From NCBI GenBank assembly GCA_010356995.1, contig ML996697.1, positions 904,105 to 968,104 of the forward strand: a stretch of DNA of 64,000 bases, in the 5' to 3' direction. This document shows positions 45,023 through 57,051 of the stretch, in pieces. A program made the position numbers and the translations under genes. The notes under the pieces were generated by a model. The model was given only the letters and a program-made list of their open reading frames with translations. It was not told where the DNA came from and did no database searches. Numbering within the stretch: the stretch's first letter is position 1; the number at the start of each line of letters is the position of its first letter. This DNA comes from Trichodelitschia bisporula (taxonomy: Eukaryota > Ascomycota > Dothideomycetes > Phaeotrichales > Phaeotrichaceae).

Positions 45023-46261
45023 TCAAAACCCATCGCCCTCCCTCCACACCCTCCCCGCCATCCTCGCCCTCACCCTCGGATCTTCCCCCCTCTTCAAAGC
45101 CTTCTCTCGTTCGTAATCGAGCCATTTCCACCCATCTTCAACCCTCTTCTTTACTTCCTCCACTTTCCCCTTCTCTGGCCTCGGCAAAGAACCCGCCTTC
45201 CTCCCCTCCCCCATCCTCAACCACTCCTCCCTACCCGTTTCAATAACCCCCCAAGCCAGCAACTCCCACTCATCCCGGCGGACATAATACCTCATCTCAA
45301 ACCACTTCTGAAAGCTCCCCTCATCCTCCCAACATAACCCATACCCATCACAATAACACTCATGCATACCAGGACAATACACGCCCACACCGCGCCAAAC
45401 CCACTGCCACGCATACTCCAGCACCCGCCCCGAAACACCGTCCTCTAACTCCGTCTTCAGAAGCCAGTCCCTTATCCCCTCATACCGCCCCCTCTCCACC
45501 ATCTTCAACCGTTCCCCACTAACCGCAAACTGCGCACAACACGCCTGCCCCAGTACCTCCGGCACCCGCTCACCAGGGAACATCTCCCCCCACGCCCCCG
45601 CCACATACCCCTCCTCCCCCTTCTCCCCCCCACCATCCCCACCACCCCCACCAGCATTCTCCACCGGCCTCAACCACCCCGGACACCCCGGATACCACTG
45701 ACACCTGAGGTTAACGTACCCCTCCCTGACGACCCTCCTCCTCCTAATCAACTTCAACATCTCAACCACATCCCCATGCAACGCATCATTATTATGCCAC
45801 GCAAAGCGGCTCGCGTGCGTGAAGACCACAATATCCGGGAAACCCACCTCATAGTTATCCAGGATGTACGTCAGATACGCCATCGCCTCTCTCCCCTTAT
45901 TCTTCAGCACCCGATGTTCATCCCGCCCCAACTTCTCACCCTCCGGGGCATCAACGACATAAACCGCCTTCTTAACCCCGGGGACTAAGTCCAACCAGGA
46001 CACATCCTCACTCTTCAGCCGCGGCACCACTACGGTGACAGAGTAATTCCCCTCGCCCTTCCCATCAACCTTGCCAGGCGGGTATATCGAGCCCGTGAGT
46101 TCGGGCGGCGCGGCAGCGGGCGCGGCGTGTAGGGAGGCGAGTTCTGCATCCAGGATCCCGCGGCCGAAGGAGTAGATTTGAGGGGGTGGGCGGTGGTAGA
46201 AATATGCCAGGAGGAGGAGAGGTGGGAGGAGGAGCAGGAGGCGGCGGCGGGGGAGAGGCAT
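45023..46261 (-). CDS. DUF3431 family protein, type II membrane anchor
   Basis: A 412-residue intronless protein. The N-terminus is a signal anchor: basic MPLPRRR, then a Leu-rich span to about residue 21, placing the bulk in the secretory lumen. The fungal DUF3431 domain follows, with VTVVVPRLKSEDVSWLD, VYVVDAPEG, NKGREAMAYLTYILDNY, PDIVVFTHASRFAWHNND and CCAQFAVSGERLKMVERGRY. The name rests on this motif order. The family is widespread in ascomycetes, and I know of no settled biochemical role, though its layout recalls glycan-related Golgi proteins. A Gly-rich insertion (about residues 208-220) and a basic Arg-rich tail are the only unusual parts. Confidence 0.85.
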   Translation of the reverse strand: MPLPRRRLLLLLPPLLLLAYFYHRPPPQIYSFGRGILDAELASLHAAPAAAPPELTGSIYPPGKVDGKGEGNYSVTVVVPRLKSEDVSWLDLVPGVKKAVYVVDAPEGEKLGRDEHRVLKNKGREAMAYLTYILDNYEVGFPDIVVFTHASRFAWHNNDALHGDVVEMLKLIRRRRVVREGYVNLRCQWYPGCPGWLRPVENAGGGGGDGGGEKGEEGYVAGAWGEMFPGERVPEVLGQACCAQFAVSGERLKMVERGRYEGIRDWLLKTELEDGVSGRVLEYAWQWVWRGVGVYCPGMHECYCDGYGLCWEDEGSFQKWFEMRYYVRRDEWELLAWGVIETGREEWLRMGEGRKAGSLPRPEKGKVEEVKKRVEDGWKWLDYEREKALKRGEDPRVRARMAGRVWREGDGF

Positions 46262-48080
46262 TGTGCGTTGGAGGGACGGTGGGAGAAGTAGTTTGTAGGA
46301 TGTGGAGGGTATTCTAGTCCATTAGTTACTGTATCGCCGTAGGTGAGCGGAAAGACGTACATGAAGCCATGCGACCGGCGCAAAGCAAAGCGCGATTGTG
46401 TCTTTCAGCTAGCGCAGCGCGCGTCAACAAGCAAGCGGCAAACCACACAATCCAAGCGCAGCAAAGGAGCGTAAGGGTAGGATACGCGTGTAAGAATGAA
46501 TGCAAAGGTCGCGATGTTGATGGCGATATGTACAGTTCCCAAGTGCGAGACCACAGTGACGTGGGACGCGCACAGAACATCGCCTCCCCCACAGAACACC
46601 GCGCCAAGTCTCCGCACCTCCGCAACCGCAACGCCGCCAGATCGCACGTTGAGCCTCAACGCCACGGCCCAATCGTCAACTCTTGACATCACGACAGGCG
46701 AATCGCAGGGGAACCCCAGTTGTCGATACTTAGGGCAGCGAATAAACGCGTGGGCGGCACAGTCACTTCACACAAGATAGATTGAGATAGGCGCAAAATC
46801 GTTCGCAGAGCGAGGGTTCTATATTACTTGCTTGTTTACGGAGCGCGGATCTGAGATACAGCTTGTTTTCTCGAGGCGAGCGGCCACGGCCCCGATGCTT
46901 ACTGGACGAAGTGCTATACAGGCGTATATGGCTGGAAAAGCTGCCGTCTGGTGCTTGAAGGTACAGTCCATACAGTTGAGATATGCGACTTCCGAGAGCG
47001 GCTGGACGAAGCTCGAGATGTGCGCAGCTACGATATGGGATCACATGCAGACAGGGGACGAAGTTTACAGAAAACTATTAACAGTTCGACTTACCTAGAC
47101 TCACCAAAGACGGGCCATTGAGCAGCAACTAAGTGCAGCTCGATAACCCCACCAGGCATATCTCGACAACAAACTGATTGTTGCTGCGCCTTGAGTCGTT
47201 AACCCTCTGTTCTGCGAAGCCCGAATACCAAAGGCGTCGATGGTAGGCAGTCGCGCTCCCATCCACGGCAAGCCTGGCCCTAGTCAGTTCCACCCATGAA
47301 GGAGAAAGAGCACACTCGTTACCACCACATCGGGACGTAGATCAGCTACGAGCGCTGAAACAACACTCGCCGTGTTCCACGCAGCACTTCTGCCGCTGAT
47401 TAAATAGATGGGCGATAACGTCGATACGTCGATTACGTCGATCAGTTGCTACGTCGAACAGTCGCACCCGGAACATGTCGCACGTCGTCACAGGCGAAAG
47501 TTGCCGAAATGGCGCATGCCGAACAGGTGGTTGCGCGAAAGTTGTTTATGAAACTGCCGCGCGGCGCACGAGGATTTGCATTTGCTTAAGGCGACAGAGG
47601 GCGACAGAGGGCGACAAGGAAAATGGTGAACAGTGTCGAACTTTTGCCGACTTGCTGGATGGGGGGAATAATGGAGTTGGGGAAGTTGCCGAAGCCACAG
47701 CGAACAGTGATAGTAGTACAATTTTAAGTCGAGCCAGAGACGGTCAGCCGAGCCGCCTTGATAATCCGTTTGCCCAGAGCCGAAATGTCAATCGAAGAGT
47801 TGCCCAATGAAACAAACCGTTGGAATCCCGTCGCGCCGTTCGTGAAATGGCCCGGACTTGGACTGTCTTGCTGCTTCAACCGGGTGAGAGTGTCGCCCGA
47901 AGATTGTAGAATTATCCGTATCATTCCCCAGCTCAACCGCAAAGAGCACGATGAAAGGAAAATGTGTCAAAGAAAACTAGTCGAGAAAGGCGTTTTTGAT
48001 CCGACCCCCAAGCGATTGTACTGAGCCGAAGAGCTGCGAGCTCAAGTGCGCTTGGAATCTGAGGGAGTCAGTTGCGGGAT
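46262..48080. other. intergenic, no gene seen
   Basis: 1.8 kb. Short repeats occur: TACGTCGA-type units at 47419-47459 and three copies of GGCGACAGAG at about 47590-47620. Frames of 60-110 codons overlap on both strands without domains. Confidence 0.45.
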
Positions 48081-49213
48081 TCAGCGACGCGAGTATCTGT
48101 CGTCACCCCTATCGTCGTAGGTACGACCGCCGCTGCCACTGCCACCGCCACCGCCGGTGTAGGCCTCGCGACCCTCACGAGGAGCAGCATCGGCACCACC
48201 ACTGTACGACGCAGCGGCGCGATCCTCACGGGGGTAGGAACCGCCGCCGTAGCCACCACCACCGCCGCCGCCGCGAGGCTCGTCACGTCCACCACCGCCG
48301 CCGTAGCGGTCCTCGCGAGGTTCACGGTTGTCACGACCACCGGCGTAACGGTCGATACGGCTGCTGCTACCACCGTAGCCACCACCGCTGCTATTGTAGT
48401 CATCGCGCTCACGGTACCGACGACCGTAGCCACGGTCACGGTCATCGTAGCGGTCACCGTAGCGCGAGCCACGCGAGCCGCCACCGCCGCCATAGTAGTC
48501 GTCACGGCGGCCACCGTAGCCACGGCGGTCATCGAAGCGGTCGCGACCACCACCACGACGCACAGGGAAGTCGTCTGTCCTGGTCAGTCCTGTTGCTGAT
48601 GCTGATGAGTCGTCCAAACCTTTCTTTGGTGGGCCATGGTATTTGCCTGGAGTCGGTGTGCGCGGGCGGTTGCGACGCGCCTTCTCGATGCTCAGAGTGC
48701 GGCCTTCATAGTTCTGGCCGTGCAGCTCCGCAATGCAAGCGTCGGCCTGCTCGACAAGGGCGTACTTGACGAAGCCGAAGCCACGCGAGTCGCCCGAGTG
48801 AGGGTCACGCATGATGTGGCAGTTCTGCACCTCGCCATGCTTCTCGAAGAGACCAGACAGCTCCTGCTCCGAGACACGCGACGCGATACCGGTGACGAAG
48901 AGGTTGGAGCCAGGGTTCTCGGCGCCCTCCTCTAGGTCGCCACGGTTACCACCACTGGCGAGTTAGCGACGCGTCGTACAGAGAGCACAAAACTTACCGG
49001 TGATCTTGGTGCGAGCGGCTGGGCGACGCGCTGCGTTGACGCATGTCGCTATCATCGCGGCGGTCGCGACGGGGTGAGCGCGAGCGGTCACGGCCGTCAC
49101 GATCGTAGTCGCGATGGTCATCACCGGCTATCTGATGAGCGGATGATGCATTGCGATGGGGTAATCTTACCGTCATAACCACGCGGCTCGGCGTCAAAGT
49201 CCATGGCACTCAT
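48081..49213 (-). CDS. Tra2-like RNA-binding protein (RRM plus RGG tail)
   Basis: A 348-residue SR-like splicing-factor candidate. Exons are 49213-49171, 49127-48998 and 48954-48081. Both introns are 43 nt (donors GTAAGA and GTAAGT). Residues 1-60 are an RS/RD-rich head (RDRSRSPRRDRRDDS). The RRM spans about 75-150, with RNP2 LFVTGI and RNP1 SRGFGFVKY, and helix 1 SEQELSGLFEKHGEV. The rest is Arg/Gly/Tyr/Asp-rich, typical of RNA-binding proteins that phase-separate. The RS-RRM-basic tail order and the linker PRTPTPGKYHGPPKK fit the transformer-2/transformer-SR group of fungi. A 45-nt in-frame segment of exon 3 could itself be an optional intron. Strand confusion is easy here because the opposite strand is open too. 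Confidence 0.85.
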
Positions 49214-50030
49214 GGCTGGTTTGCGAGTATTACAGAGGGAACGAGGGGCTAGATTGACAGGCAGGGGAAAACAGTGCGGAGAAAGGTGAATGGGGAGATG
49301 AAAAAGCGGGTGAATCTGGAGATGTGGTGATGGAAGGGGTGAAAGAGGAGGAGAGGGAGGTGTTTTTGTCGTAGCAGAAGAAGGCGAAGGAAAAGGCCTT
49401 GGCGCGCGTCGCAGGGCAAGGACCGGCCGCACGGACTCACCGCTTGGCCGCTTTCGGCTGTATTAGGGCTTGGCACAGCCACCTTCCTTTGGACGCGCGC
49501 GACTGGCTCCTCCTTCCCTCTGTGGGAGGAGTGGGAAGCTGCGACCGTGTCATGTGCCTTACCGTCCTCGCTGTGCACCAGGCATCTACCTTTCCATCGC
49601 ACTGGGATTTGGACGTCCGCGTCCATTGGCCAGCCTCGTTGAACAAGATGCAGGAAGTGAGGCCGCACCCGATGAAGGATACGGGGGCTCAGTCTGCAGT
49701 ATGCACGATGTATGCACGCTAAAGTGCAAGGCGGAAAACATCAAGGGTTTATCTATCTGGCGGCTCAAGGCGTCGTTTTCGAAAAGAATCAGGCTCGAGA
49801 AACTCGAGGATAAAGCACTCGAGAATGAAGAATATCCGAATTGACGAATGGGCAATGACACTGCCCGCTAACAGTACATTCCGAGTGAATTGCGCCCTGG
49901 ATGCTCTCAACGAGTAGGATCCGACTCCATAGTGTACATTCCCGCAAATAACCCCGCCGCAAACACCCGTATCCATACCGAAAGCATGCCGTAGCACATA
50001 ACGCCCGCTCCCGTCAAAACACCTATCCCA
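49214..50030. other. intergenic, no gene seen
   Basis: The leader of the Tra2-like gene and the 3' flank of NTO1. Short plus-strand frames near 49400-49840 lack domains. Confidence 0.45.
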
Positions 50031-53000
50031 CTAACGAGCGCGGCGCCTCTTCGCCCGTGCCTTCTTCTTAGCAGCCGCCTCAGCAGCAGCCGCCACCTCC
50101 GCAGCATTATCCTCCTCTGCCGTCTGTGTCAGCTCATCCGGACTCTGCTCCACAAGCCCATTCAGCGCTTCGTCATCCAGCTCGCTAAGGTCTTCACTCA
50201 TGTCGCGCGGCGTCTCCACGCGCTCGTCGTACACCGTCGTGCCGTCAGGATCGAACGCGCTGAGATACCACGGCACACCGCCCCGCGACCGCGATGCGAG
50301 TAGTTGCTCCGTCGTGAGGGGCGTTGCGGGGCCGACGCGCGGAGATGGGTCTGTGCTGGCTGAGATGGAGAGCGTGGGCACGGCGGGTGTGTTGCGCTGA
50401 CTACGGAATGAAGTTGTGGTGATGGAAATACCTGGGATTGGGGTCGAATGGTTGAGTGCACCGTTGGGCGTGCCGTTGACTTCGCCGTTGATTGTACCAT
50501 TGACCTTGAGTGTGTCGTTGAGAGACTCAACAGCAGTTTCGGCGTCAGCCATGACAATGTCAGCATCATTGGCCGTGTTGTTCGCAGTATCGTCGGCAGT
50601 ACCATTAGCCGTGCCGTTAGTCGTGCCGTTCGTCATGCCGTTCGTCGTCCCATTTGTGGAATCCTCGTGGGTAGGCTCATGCAGTTGGTCGTTCGGATCG
50701 AGCAAGTCGACCATTTCAACGTCATCAGCAGGCTGCTCGGTTTCAACGGCGGCCTGAACTTCACCGCCCTGCTCCTCCGCGTTGACACGCTCGGTGCCTT
50801 CAGCAGGCTCCTCGCCCGCTCCGACAGGATTCGCTTGCCCAGACTCCTCCCCGTTGTCAGGCCCGTCACCGTTGACATGTTCCACGTCCCCATTGGTTGG
50901 TGCGTCCGCATCGGGCAACACGGACTCTTGTTGGTCCCCTTCGGGCTCTAGGCTCACGCTCTTGCGCTTCCTGTTGACCTTCTTTGCGCTCTTGATCTTG
51001 TCTTCCTTGATGTGCGTTTCGCCCTTGCTCACGCGGCTCGTGCCATCATCCGCGTACTCGAGACGCTCGCCGGGAAGCAAGACGCTCTTGTCCAAGATGG
51101 CCTTGAAGATACGCTCGGTGTCGTTTATCGAGTCCGTGTTGTTGGGACAAAGCTCGGCCTCGTTGCGCGCCGCTTCCATGAGCATGGGCATAACGTACTT
51201 AGCGATACGCTGAGCTCGCCCGCGAACGTGCTTCTGAAACTCCGGGGGCTCGGTACGCAGCTGCGCAAGCCGCGTTGTGAAGGCGTGGGCCAGGTCCTCG
51301 ACGAGGCTCAGTACAGTCTCGTACTGGCGGAGAATGAGCTTCTCTTTTAGCTCGTTTAGCTGGTCTTTGAAGTAGGACCGATTATTCGTATCGATCCTAG
51401 GAATGTCAGTAGGGGGATCCTGCTCGTGATCAACCTCAACATACGAAAGCGCCTTGTCCACGACAGGCCAGAGCAACGGAATGATAGGAAAGTAAATAGT
51501 GTCCACGAGCGAGCTCATAAGCTGCATGTCCTGGTACTTCAAGTCCTCGCGCTGCTGTATCTGATCGCAGATCTCCAGGACCTTGTGAATATCCTGGGAC
51601 AGCATCTCTGCGAACTCGATGCGGCGCTGCAGAGGGGGACCTCCAGCAGCACCTTCGGCGGCAAAGTCGCGCACCGGTAGCTGCACCGTCTTAGACGGCT
51701 CCGCCTGCACGTCCAGGCCGCGAAGTAGCGGCGCATTGCGGCGAGCCTCGCGTTTGAGCGTCCAGTAGGCGCACACCTTGGCCAGATACTCCGGGCGCTT
51801 GCGGACCATGAAGCGCGTCAACGTGTTGAGCACGCGATCGAAGATGTAGGCGGGGATAATAGGCGCACCAAACGGCAGACGCCACTCATTGTCGTGTTGT
51901 GAATTTTGAGCCGCCTGGCGCTTGCGCTTGCTGTTAGGTGATACTTCCACTTCTGCCTCGGGCATCGCCACTATGGCCGCGACGTTCTGCTGGCGGGCAC
52001 CCCACTTGCGACCTTTGAAGAAGCGCTTGAAATAGGCCTTGGCCTCAACAATGCCCTTTTCCACGTTATGCTCCTTGCGCCAGTCAGCTGGCGTGTGCTT
52101 ATCGCAATAGCACTTGTACACGCTCGTGTCGGTAATCGAGTTCGCATCGTTTTTCATCCGCAGGCAGAGCTGGGCGCGGCGGGCACACGTCACGTGGAAG
52201 GCTGAGTAGCAGTTGATGTTGTGGCACTGCACGCACGCCCCGGTCTTCTGCTGGCAGATGTAGCACACCAGCTTGTAGCGCGCCTTGGGAACTTTTTCGA
52301 CGTCCTGAACGGGTTCCATAAAGGTCATGTTGCCAACCGAGAGCTCGGAGATCCAGAGCGCGCAGAGCAGATGCGACCAGACCTCGGGATCATTGGACGG
52401 CTTGAAGGCGCCCTCGCTGCTGGGGCAGAACTCACACATCTGAAGAGGGGTTAGTACGGGGGATGTGAGCGATGAATGACACTAACCGTCGGCATGTGAG
52501 GGCGCATCTGGCACTTGCGGCAATGCCACTGGCCTTCGGGGATAAAAGGCACGCCGTAGCACTCCTGGTGGACTGCTAGATCGCACCCGTCACAGAAGAC
52601 AATAGCGTTTGTATTTTCACAATCTCCATCGTCGCAGACAGCGCACTTGGTATCGAGCTCCTCGCCAGGTGGCTCACCGTTGACGGCAGCGGAGGAACCC
52701 GCGCGAGGGCGTGTATGCGGCCCCTTGTATGGAGGCTTAGGGATACCTGAGTAGTCAGCGCTCTGTTACTTGCACACAGTGTGTGTATACTCCTTACGCT
52801 TGTTCAGTGCGTGCCACTCTCGCTCAATTTGCGTCATGGTGATCTCAAAAATGGCAGGGCGGATACTGTCCAAACCCTCTTTGGAGCGATTCTCATTGAG
52901 CTTCTGCAGCCAGATGGAATCTTGCTCGTCCATGTCGTACTCGGAGCGTATGGTCTGTTGACCGGTTTTCGGCACATCGTAAACATCATAATCTGGATCA

Positions 53001-53857
53001 ATTCCCAAAGGATCGCTCGGAGCGATGATGTAGCCTTCAGGTCGGATGAAGATGTCGTTCTCGAGGTATCCACAGCGCGCGAGCTGCTTGTCGACGAAGT
53101 TGATACCGACCGTCGGATCGTCTTCAAACTTTTTCCAAGGGTCAACTTTCCGGAAGCTGGGCTTTGGCAGACTAAGTCGCTCCTTGGGATTGTTGACCGG
53201 AAGTGGAAGAATCTTGCGCGGCGGTGACATGATACCGGTAAGCATGTGGGAACGCGGGCGTCCCACACGACGCTTGAGGGTGCCGGGTGTGTTCATAACA
53301 ACAGTGTCATCATTTGGAGGGCTGTTAATGGGAGGAGGCACTTTGGAGGGCGTTCCGTCGCGGCTGTCACCTATGGCAGGGTCTTGCGCGTCAACCTGGT
53401 CGGCGCTGAAGGTCGCGAGCGAGATGTTTGTGTCGAGGTCCGGGTGGAATTCCTCCCACCCGCGCTCCTCACGTGGCTTGTATCCTTCGTAGTTCGTCAT
53501 TGCCACTGCTGCGGCAGCAGAAGTGTATCGTGGCCGGGGTGGAGGTGGTTCGCGACGCAGGCGAGAGTAGGTTGCGGTGGGGGAGCGTGAGTAGCTGGGG
53601 GAGCGGGCCTGCTCCTCGTTGCGCCTCTTGGGGCGTGTACGCGAACTCGTCGCTGAAGGTCTTGGCGTGGAGTTCTGCTGAGGGGATATCTCGTTGCCGT
53701 TGTCATCGATGTATCGACCGCCGCCTCCTACGCCGCCAGGCACGTACCTGACCTTCTTGCGCGGTGGCTCCGAGCTGTCTGCCGTGCTTGCCCTGGCGCG
53801 TGGACGACCAGGCCGGCGTTGCGCACTTCGATTCGGCGTGGTGAGTGCTGGGGCCAT
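50031..53857 (-). CDS. NTO1: NTO1/BRPF-type PHD-finger protein, NuA3 histone acetyltransferase subunit
   Basis: A 1242-residue chromatin scaffold; in yeast, Nto1 is part of the NuA3 acetyltransferase complex acting on histone H3. Exons are 53857-52798, 52746-52487 and 52439-50031, with introns of 51 and 47 nt. Residues 1-130 are basic and Ser/Pro-rich. The Enhancer-of-polycomb-like region (about 225-355) includes [15 protein letters not shown] and ends [21 protein letters not shown]1 occupies 388-432 ([13 protein letters not shown]...[11 protein letters not shown]...WHCRKC). The second, extended PHD runs about 441-590 ([41 protein letters not shown]). A helical region near 720-850 sits where BRPF proteins have a bromodomain, but I see only weak resemblance. 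The C-terminus is acidic with a run of Thr-Asn-Gly triplets. PHD1 and the extended PHD are separated by the second intron. Confidence 0.9.
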
Positions 53858-54564
53858 CTGAGGATGATCTGGAGTGGGATTGTGGGGTGTTGGTTGGTGT
53901 CGAGGACCAGATGGGATGTGACTAGGAGGTTGTAGGTTGAGGTCGGGGAGGATCTAGAAGACGCGGGTAGATCGCGGTCGCGGACGCGATTTGGACGGGG
54001 CAAATGAGTCGCACATCTGCGGAGAAAAGGACAACTGGTGGTTGAGAGAGTCTCGTTGATGGGAAGAGAGGACAGATGGTACGCGTTTCGTCTCTTGTTC
54101 TGTCGGTTCCGTCTCGTCGTAGCCCCCCAGATCTTGGACGTCGTTCGTCCGGGGGGGGGAGTTGGTCTTGGCGCGCTGTTGGGGCGATTTGATTATGTAA
54201 GGGGGTCACATGGCAGGGATGCGAGCCGGGGGGTATTCGAGATGCATTGCGCAATTGGGGTAGTTGGTGATGCACCTACGGTGTACTTCACACTCACGCG
54301 AAATATTTACGTTACTCACGCTGTTGACATTGTTGACGCCGTTGACGCTGCATTTTCTGTTGCTCGGTGCTCCTCCTTGACCTCTCTTCTGTGTCGCATC
54401 TCCGATTACTCATCCTGATCCCCCATCTGTTGTAGCTCTCGTCGCCCATCGCGACATCGTGTTTACCCCTCCCGCCCCTCTCCGCCATGTAGCGAACCTC
54501 GCGCCAACCAATACTACGAACAGCCTCAACAGCTACAACAGCTACAACAGCTACAACAGCTACA
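53858..54564. promoter_or_regulatory. divergent promoter between NTO1 and the cystinosin-like gene
   Basis: 707 bp separate the two start codons. It contains a run of G (about 54150) and TTGTTGAC/GTTGACGC-type repeats at about 54325-54350. No binding site is assigned. Confidence 0.4.
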
Positions 54565-54565
54565 A
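54522..54565 (+). repeat. 9-bp tandem repeat abutting a start codon
   Basis: One diverged (AGCCTCAAC) and three perfect AGCTACAAC units, then a partial unit whose last A is the first base of the ATG at 54565. It makes up the immediate 5' leader of the cystinosin-like gene. Confidence 0.8.
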
Positions 54566-55562
54566 TGCCCTCTGCGCTCGAGATCATCTCCAGTGTGCTG
54601 GGTTGGACCTAGTACGCAAGCTGCCATTCCGCCCCTCCTAAGCTCCTAACTAACCCACCAGCTTCCTCTGCTGGTCCGTCTCCTTCTACCCACAGCCACT
54701 CCTCAACTTTCGCCGGCGCTCGACCCACGGCCTCGCTATCGACTTCCCCACACTCAACGTGCTCGGCTTCGGTGCCTACAGCATCACAACCCTCGCATTC
54801 TTCTACTCCCCCACAATCCGCTCGCAGTATGCATTCAGACACCCGGCGTCGCCGGAACCAACGGTGCGCTTCAACGACGTTGCCTTTGCGCTGCACGCCT
54901 TCGTGCTCTGTGTCATCACGTATAGCCAGTTCTTCCGCTGGATATGGGGATTTGCCGTCGGCGCAAGGCAGCGCGCTACGTTACCCACACTGCTGATTCT
55001 CTGGGGAAGCTTGGGCGCGATGGTGGGTGTGGTGACGGTTGTGGGTTTTGCGCCTGGCGCTGGCAACGATCCCAGGACGTGGGCGTGGCTCGACGTGGTC
55101 AGTTATGGGTAATGCGCACTGTTGATACGCAAAGCTAACGGCTGGTTGCAGATCTACGCCCTTGGGTACGTCAAGCTAGCGTGTACAGTGGTCAAGTACT
55201 GTCCACAGGCATACTTCAACTACAAGCGGAAGTCTACAGTCGGATGGAGCATTGGGCAGATCTTGCTCGACTTTAGCGGCGGCATCTTGTCGCTGCTGCA
55301 GCTGGTGATTGATTCGTCGATGCAGGGCGACTGGTCAGGGATTGCGGGCAATCCGGTCAAGCTTGGGCTGAGCAACATCAGCGTCGTGTTTGATGTCATC
55401 TTTATCACGCAGCACTACATGTAAGTTGGTCGATCGACCTGACGGGCACCACTGACGATTTGTAGATTGTACCACGGCGCGACCAACGAGGACGAGGAAG
55501 ATAAGGGCTGGGTGGGCGAGAGAAGTCCGCTGGTAGGTGATCGGGGGGATGCGGAGATATAA
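54565..55562 (+). CDS. cystinosin/ERS1-like PQ-loop transporter
   Basis: A 282-residue seven-helix membrane protein of the lysosomal cystine transporter family (human cystinosin, yeast Ers1), expected in the vacuolar or endosomal membrane exporting cystine with protons. Exons are 54565-54611, 54662-55097, 55152-55420 and 55466-55562. All introns are about 45-54 nt with standard signals, and the first lies after only 15 codons. Two PQ motifs are visible: [14 protein letters not shown] (PQ at 26-27) and [15 protein letters not shown] (PQ at 179-180), the latter followed by [20 protein letters not shown]. The C-terminal tail is acidic. The choice of GTCAGT as the second-intron donor is guided by the conserved run into IYALGYVKL. 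Confidence 0.9.
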
Positions 55563-57051
55563 TAGCCCTCATCACTGTCATTTCGAGCCACATCTAAGGC
55601 GCAAGGCATCTGGTAGGCATCCGAGATAGCATCACAGATGCATAAATAGCCCACTACCAAATAATTATGCAAACAAGCACAACGGTCGCCAGTCGCGGCA
55701 ACAGTGACGGCAAATTAGCCCCTTATCGGCAGCCACGCGACGTGCCGCAACGGAAGACGGGACATTTTGCGCGCCAATGGATGCGAGGCGGGAGTCGGAT
55801 GGGTTCGCTGGGATAGCACGGACAGATACGATGTTCCTGCATAAGTGCATTGGCTATCAAGTCTTGGAGAGGGGAAGAGAGAAGCGGACTGGAGGAGAGA
55901 AAGAGAAGCGACTGGGGATGCGGAAGGCGGAGCCGTTTAGCATTGCGCTATTCTCCGCCCGTTCCCCTGAGCTGGGTGTGGAGCCTTGCATGTGGGGGTT
56001 ATGGAGCTCGAACTACTGCATGTTACCAGTATCTTCAGCTCGACCGGCTGGACTTCATATGACCAGCTGCATCAATTGAACTCCCTATCCTCAGTCTAGT
56101 CTAGATCTCGCAGTCAGAGCAGAGCAGCTGAAGAAGCAGTGCAATTCGCGGCTGCAGACCAATAACCAGCATCAGCCGCGTTTGCCTTCCCCGTACGGAT
56201 GTACTTATCGACCTGCCTGTTCGATGCTGCATCACCACCACTCCCACCATCACCTCTCACAGTCCCGATGCCAGGTTTCCTGGATCCCGACATCTGCATA
56301 GTAGTCCGTGCTGTGCTGCTGCTAGATTGCTTGTTTGCATTGCTTCCGCGTCCCTCTCCCGACATTGCTTCATGTCGACTCGACGCTCTGCTTCCGCTGT
56401 CAGCGCATGCAGAGCGCATGCGACTATCTCCCGCGTCAAGCCCAAAGCCATCGCCTACCGTACCAGCAGAAGAAGAAGAAAAGGCGTTTCAAGTCTCAAT
56501 GTGCCGCGTGCAAAGCCCACAAGGCGCAAACGCAGAGGCCCATTGAGTGGCGTCAGCACCTCAATCACCCCCCTAGTTGGACCCAAAGATTAAAATGGCC
56601 CGGCTTGGGATTTGGCTTTTCGGAATGCTTTCAGATGGAAGAGGGGGGGGACTGAAGCATAGCGACATCAACTTCACTTCCTCACTTCCTCTCGCCATCT
56701 CCTCCTCTCCCGCAATATCTCGAGATCAGCGCGCTGTGCGTTTGTTTGTTTGTTTACCGAACCCGCTTGCGCTTCACCAACCATCGCAAGCTCTCCCAAA
56801 CTCCCTCGCTATCTCGTCTCCCAAACTCCCTCCCTATCTCGTCCCCCACTGGCCACTCCACCGTCCACCCAGGCAAGGGGACCCCGGAGTCACCCCCATC
56901 CGCACTCTCAGCAGTCCACTCTCCGCGCGGGGTCGTGACCTGCGATGGCGTACACCTTGGTACATCCCCCATCTACCCTCTCCCCGCCACCACTCTCTGT
57001 CAATCTTCCACACATCCATTGTACACCACGCCCTCCGCCCCTCCACCAGCC
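55563..57051. other. intergenic, no gene supported
   Basis: 1.5 kb. Overlapping Ser/Arg/Pro-rich frames only. The last 350 bp are pyrimidine-rich and probably the leader of the RGS-LOV gene. Confidence 0.45.

Noticed and set aside
48072-48769. Long plus-strand frames rich in Thr/Val/Ala or His/Arg opposite the Tra2-like gene
   Set aside because: They mirror the Arg/Gly codon repeats of the minus-strand gene, which has a full RRM and consensus introns.
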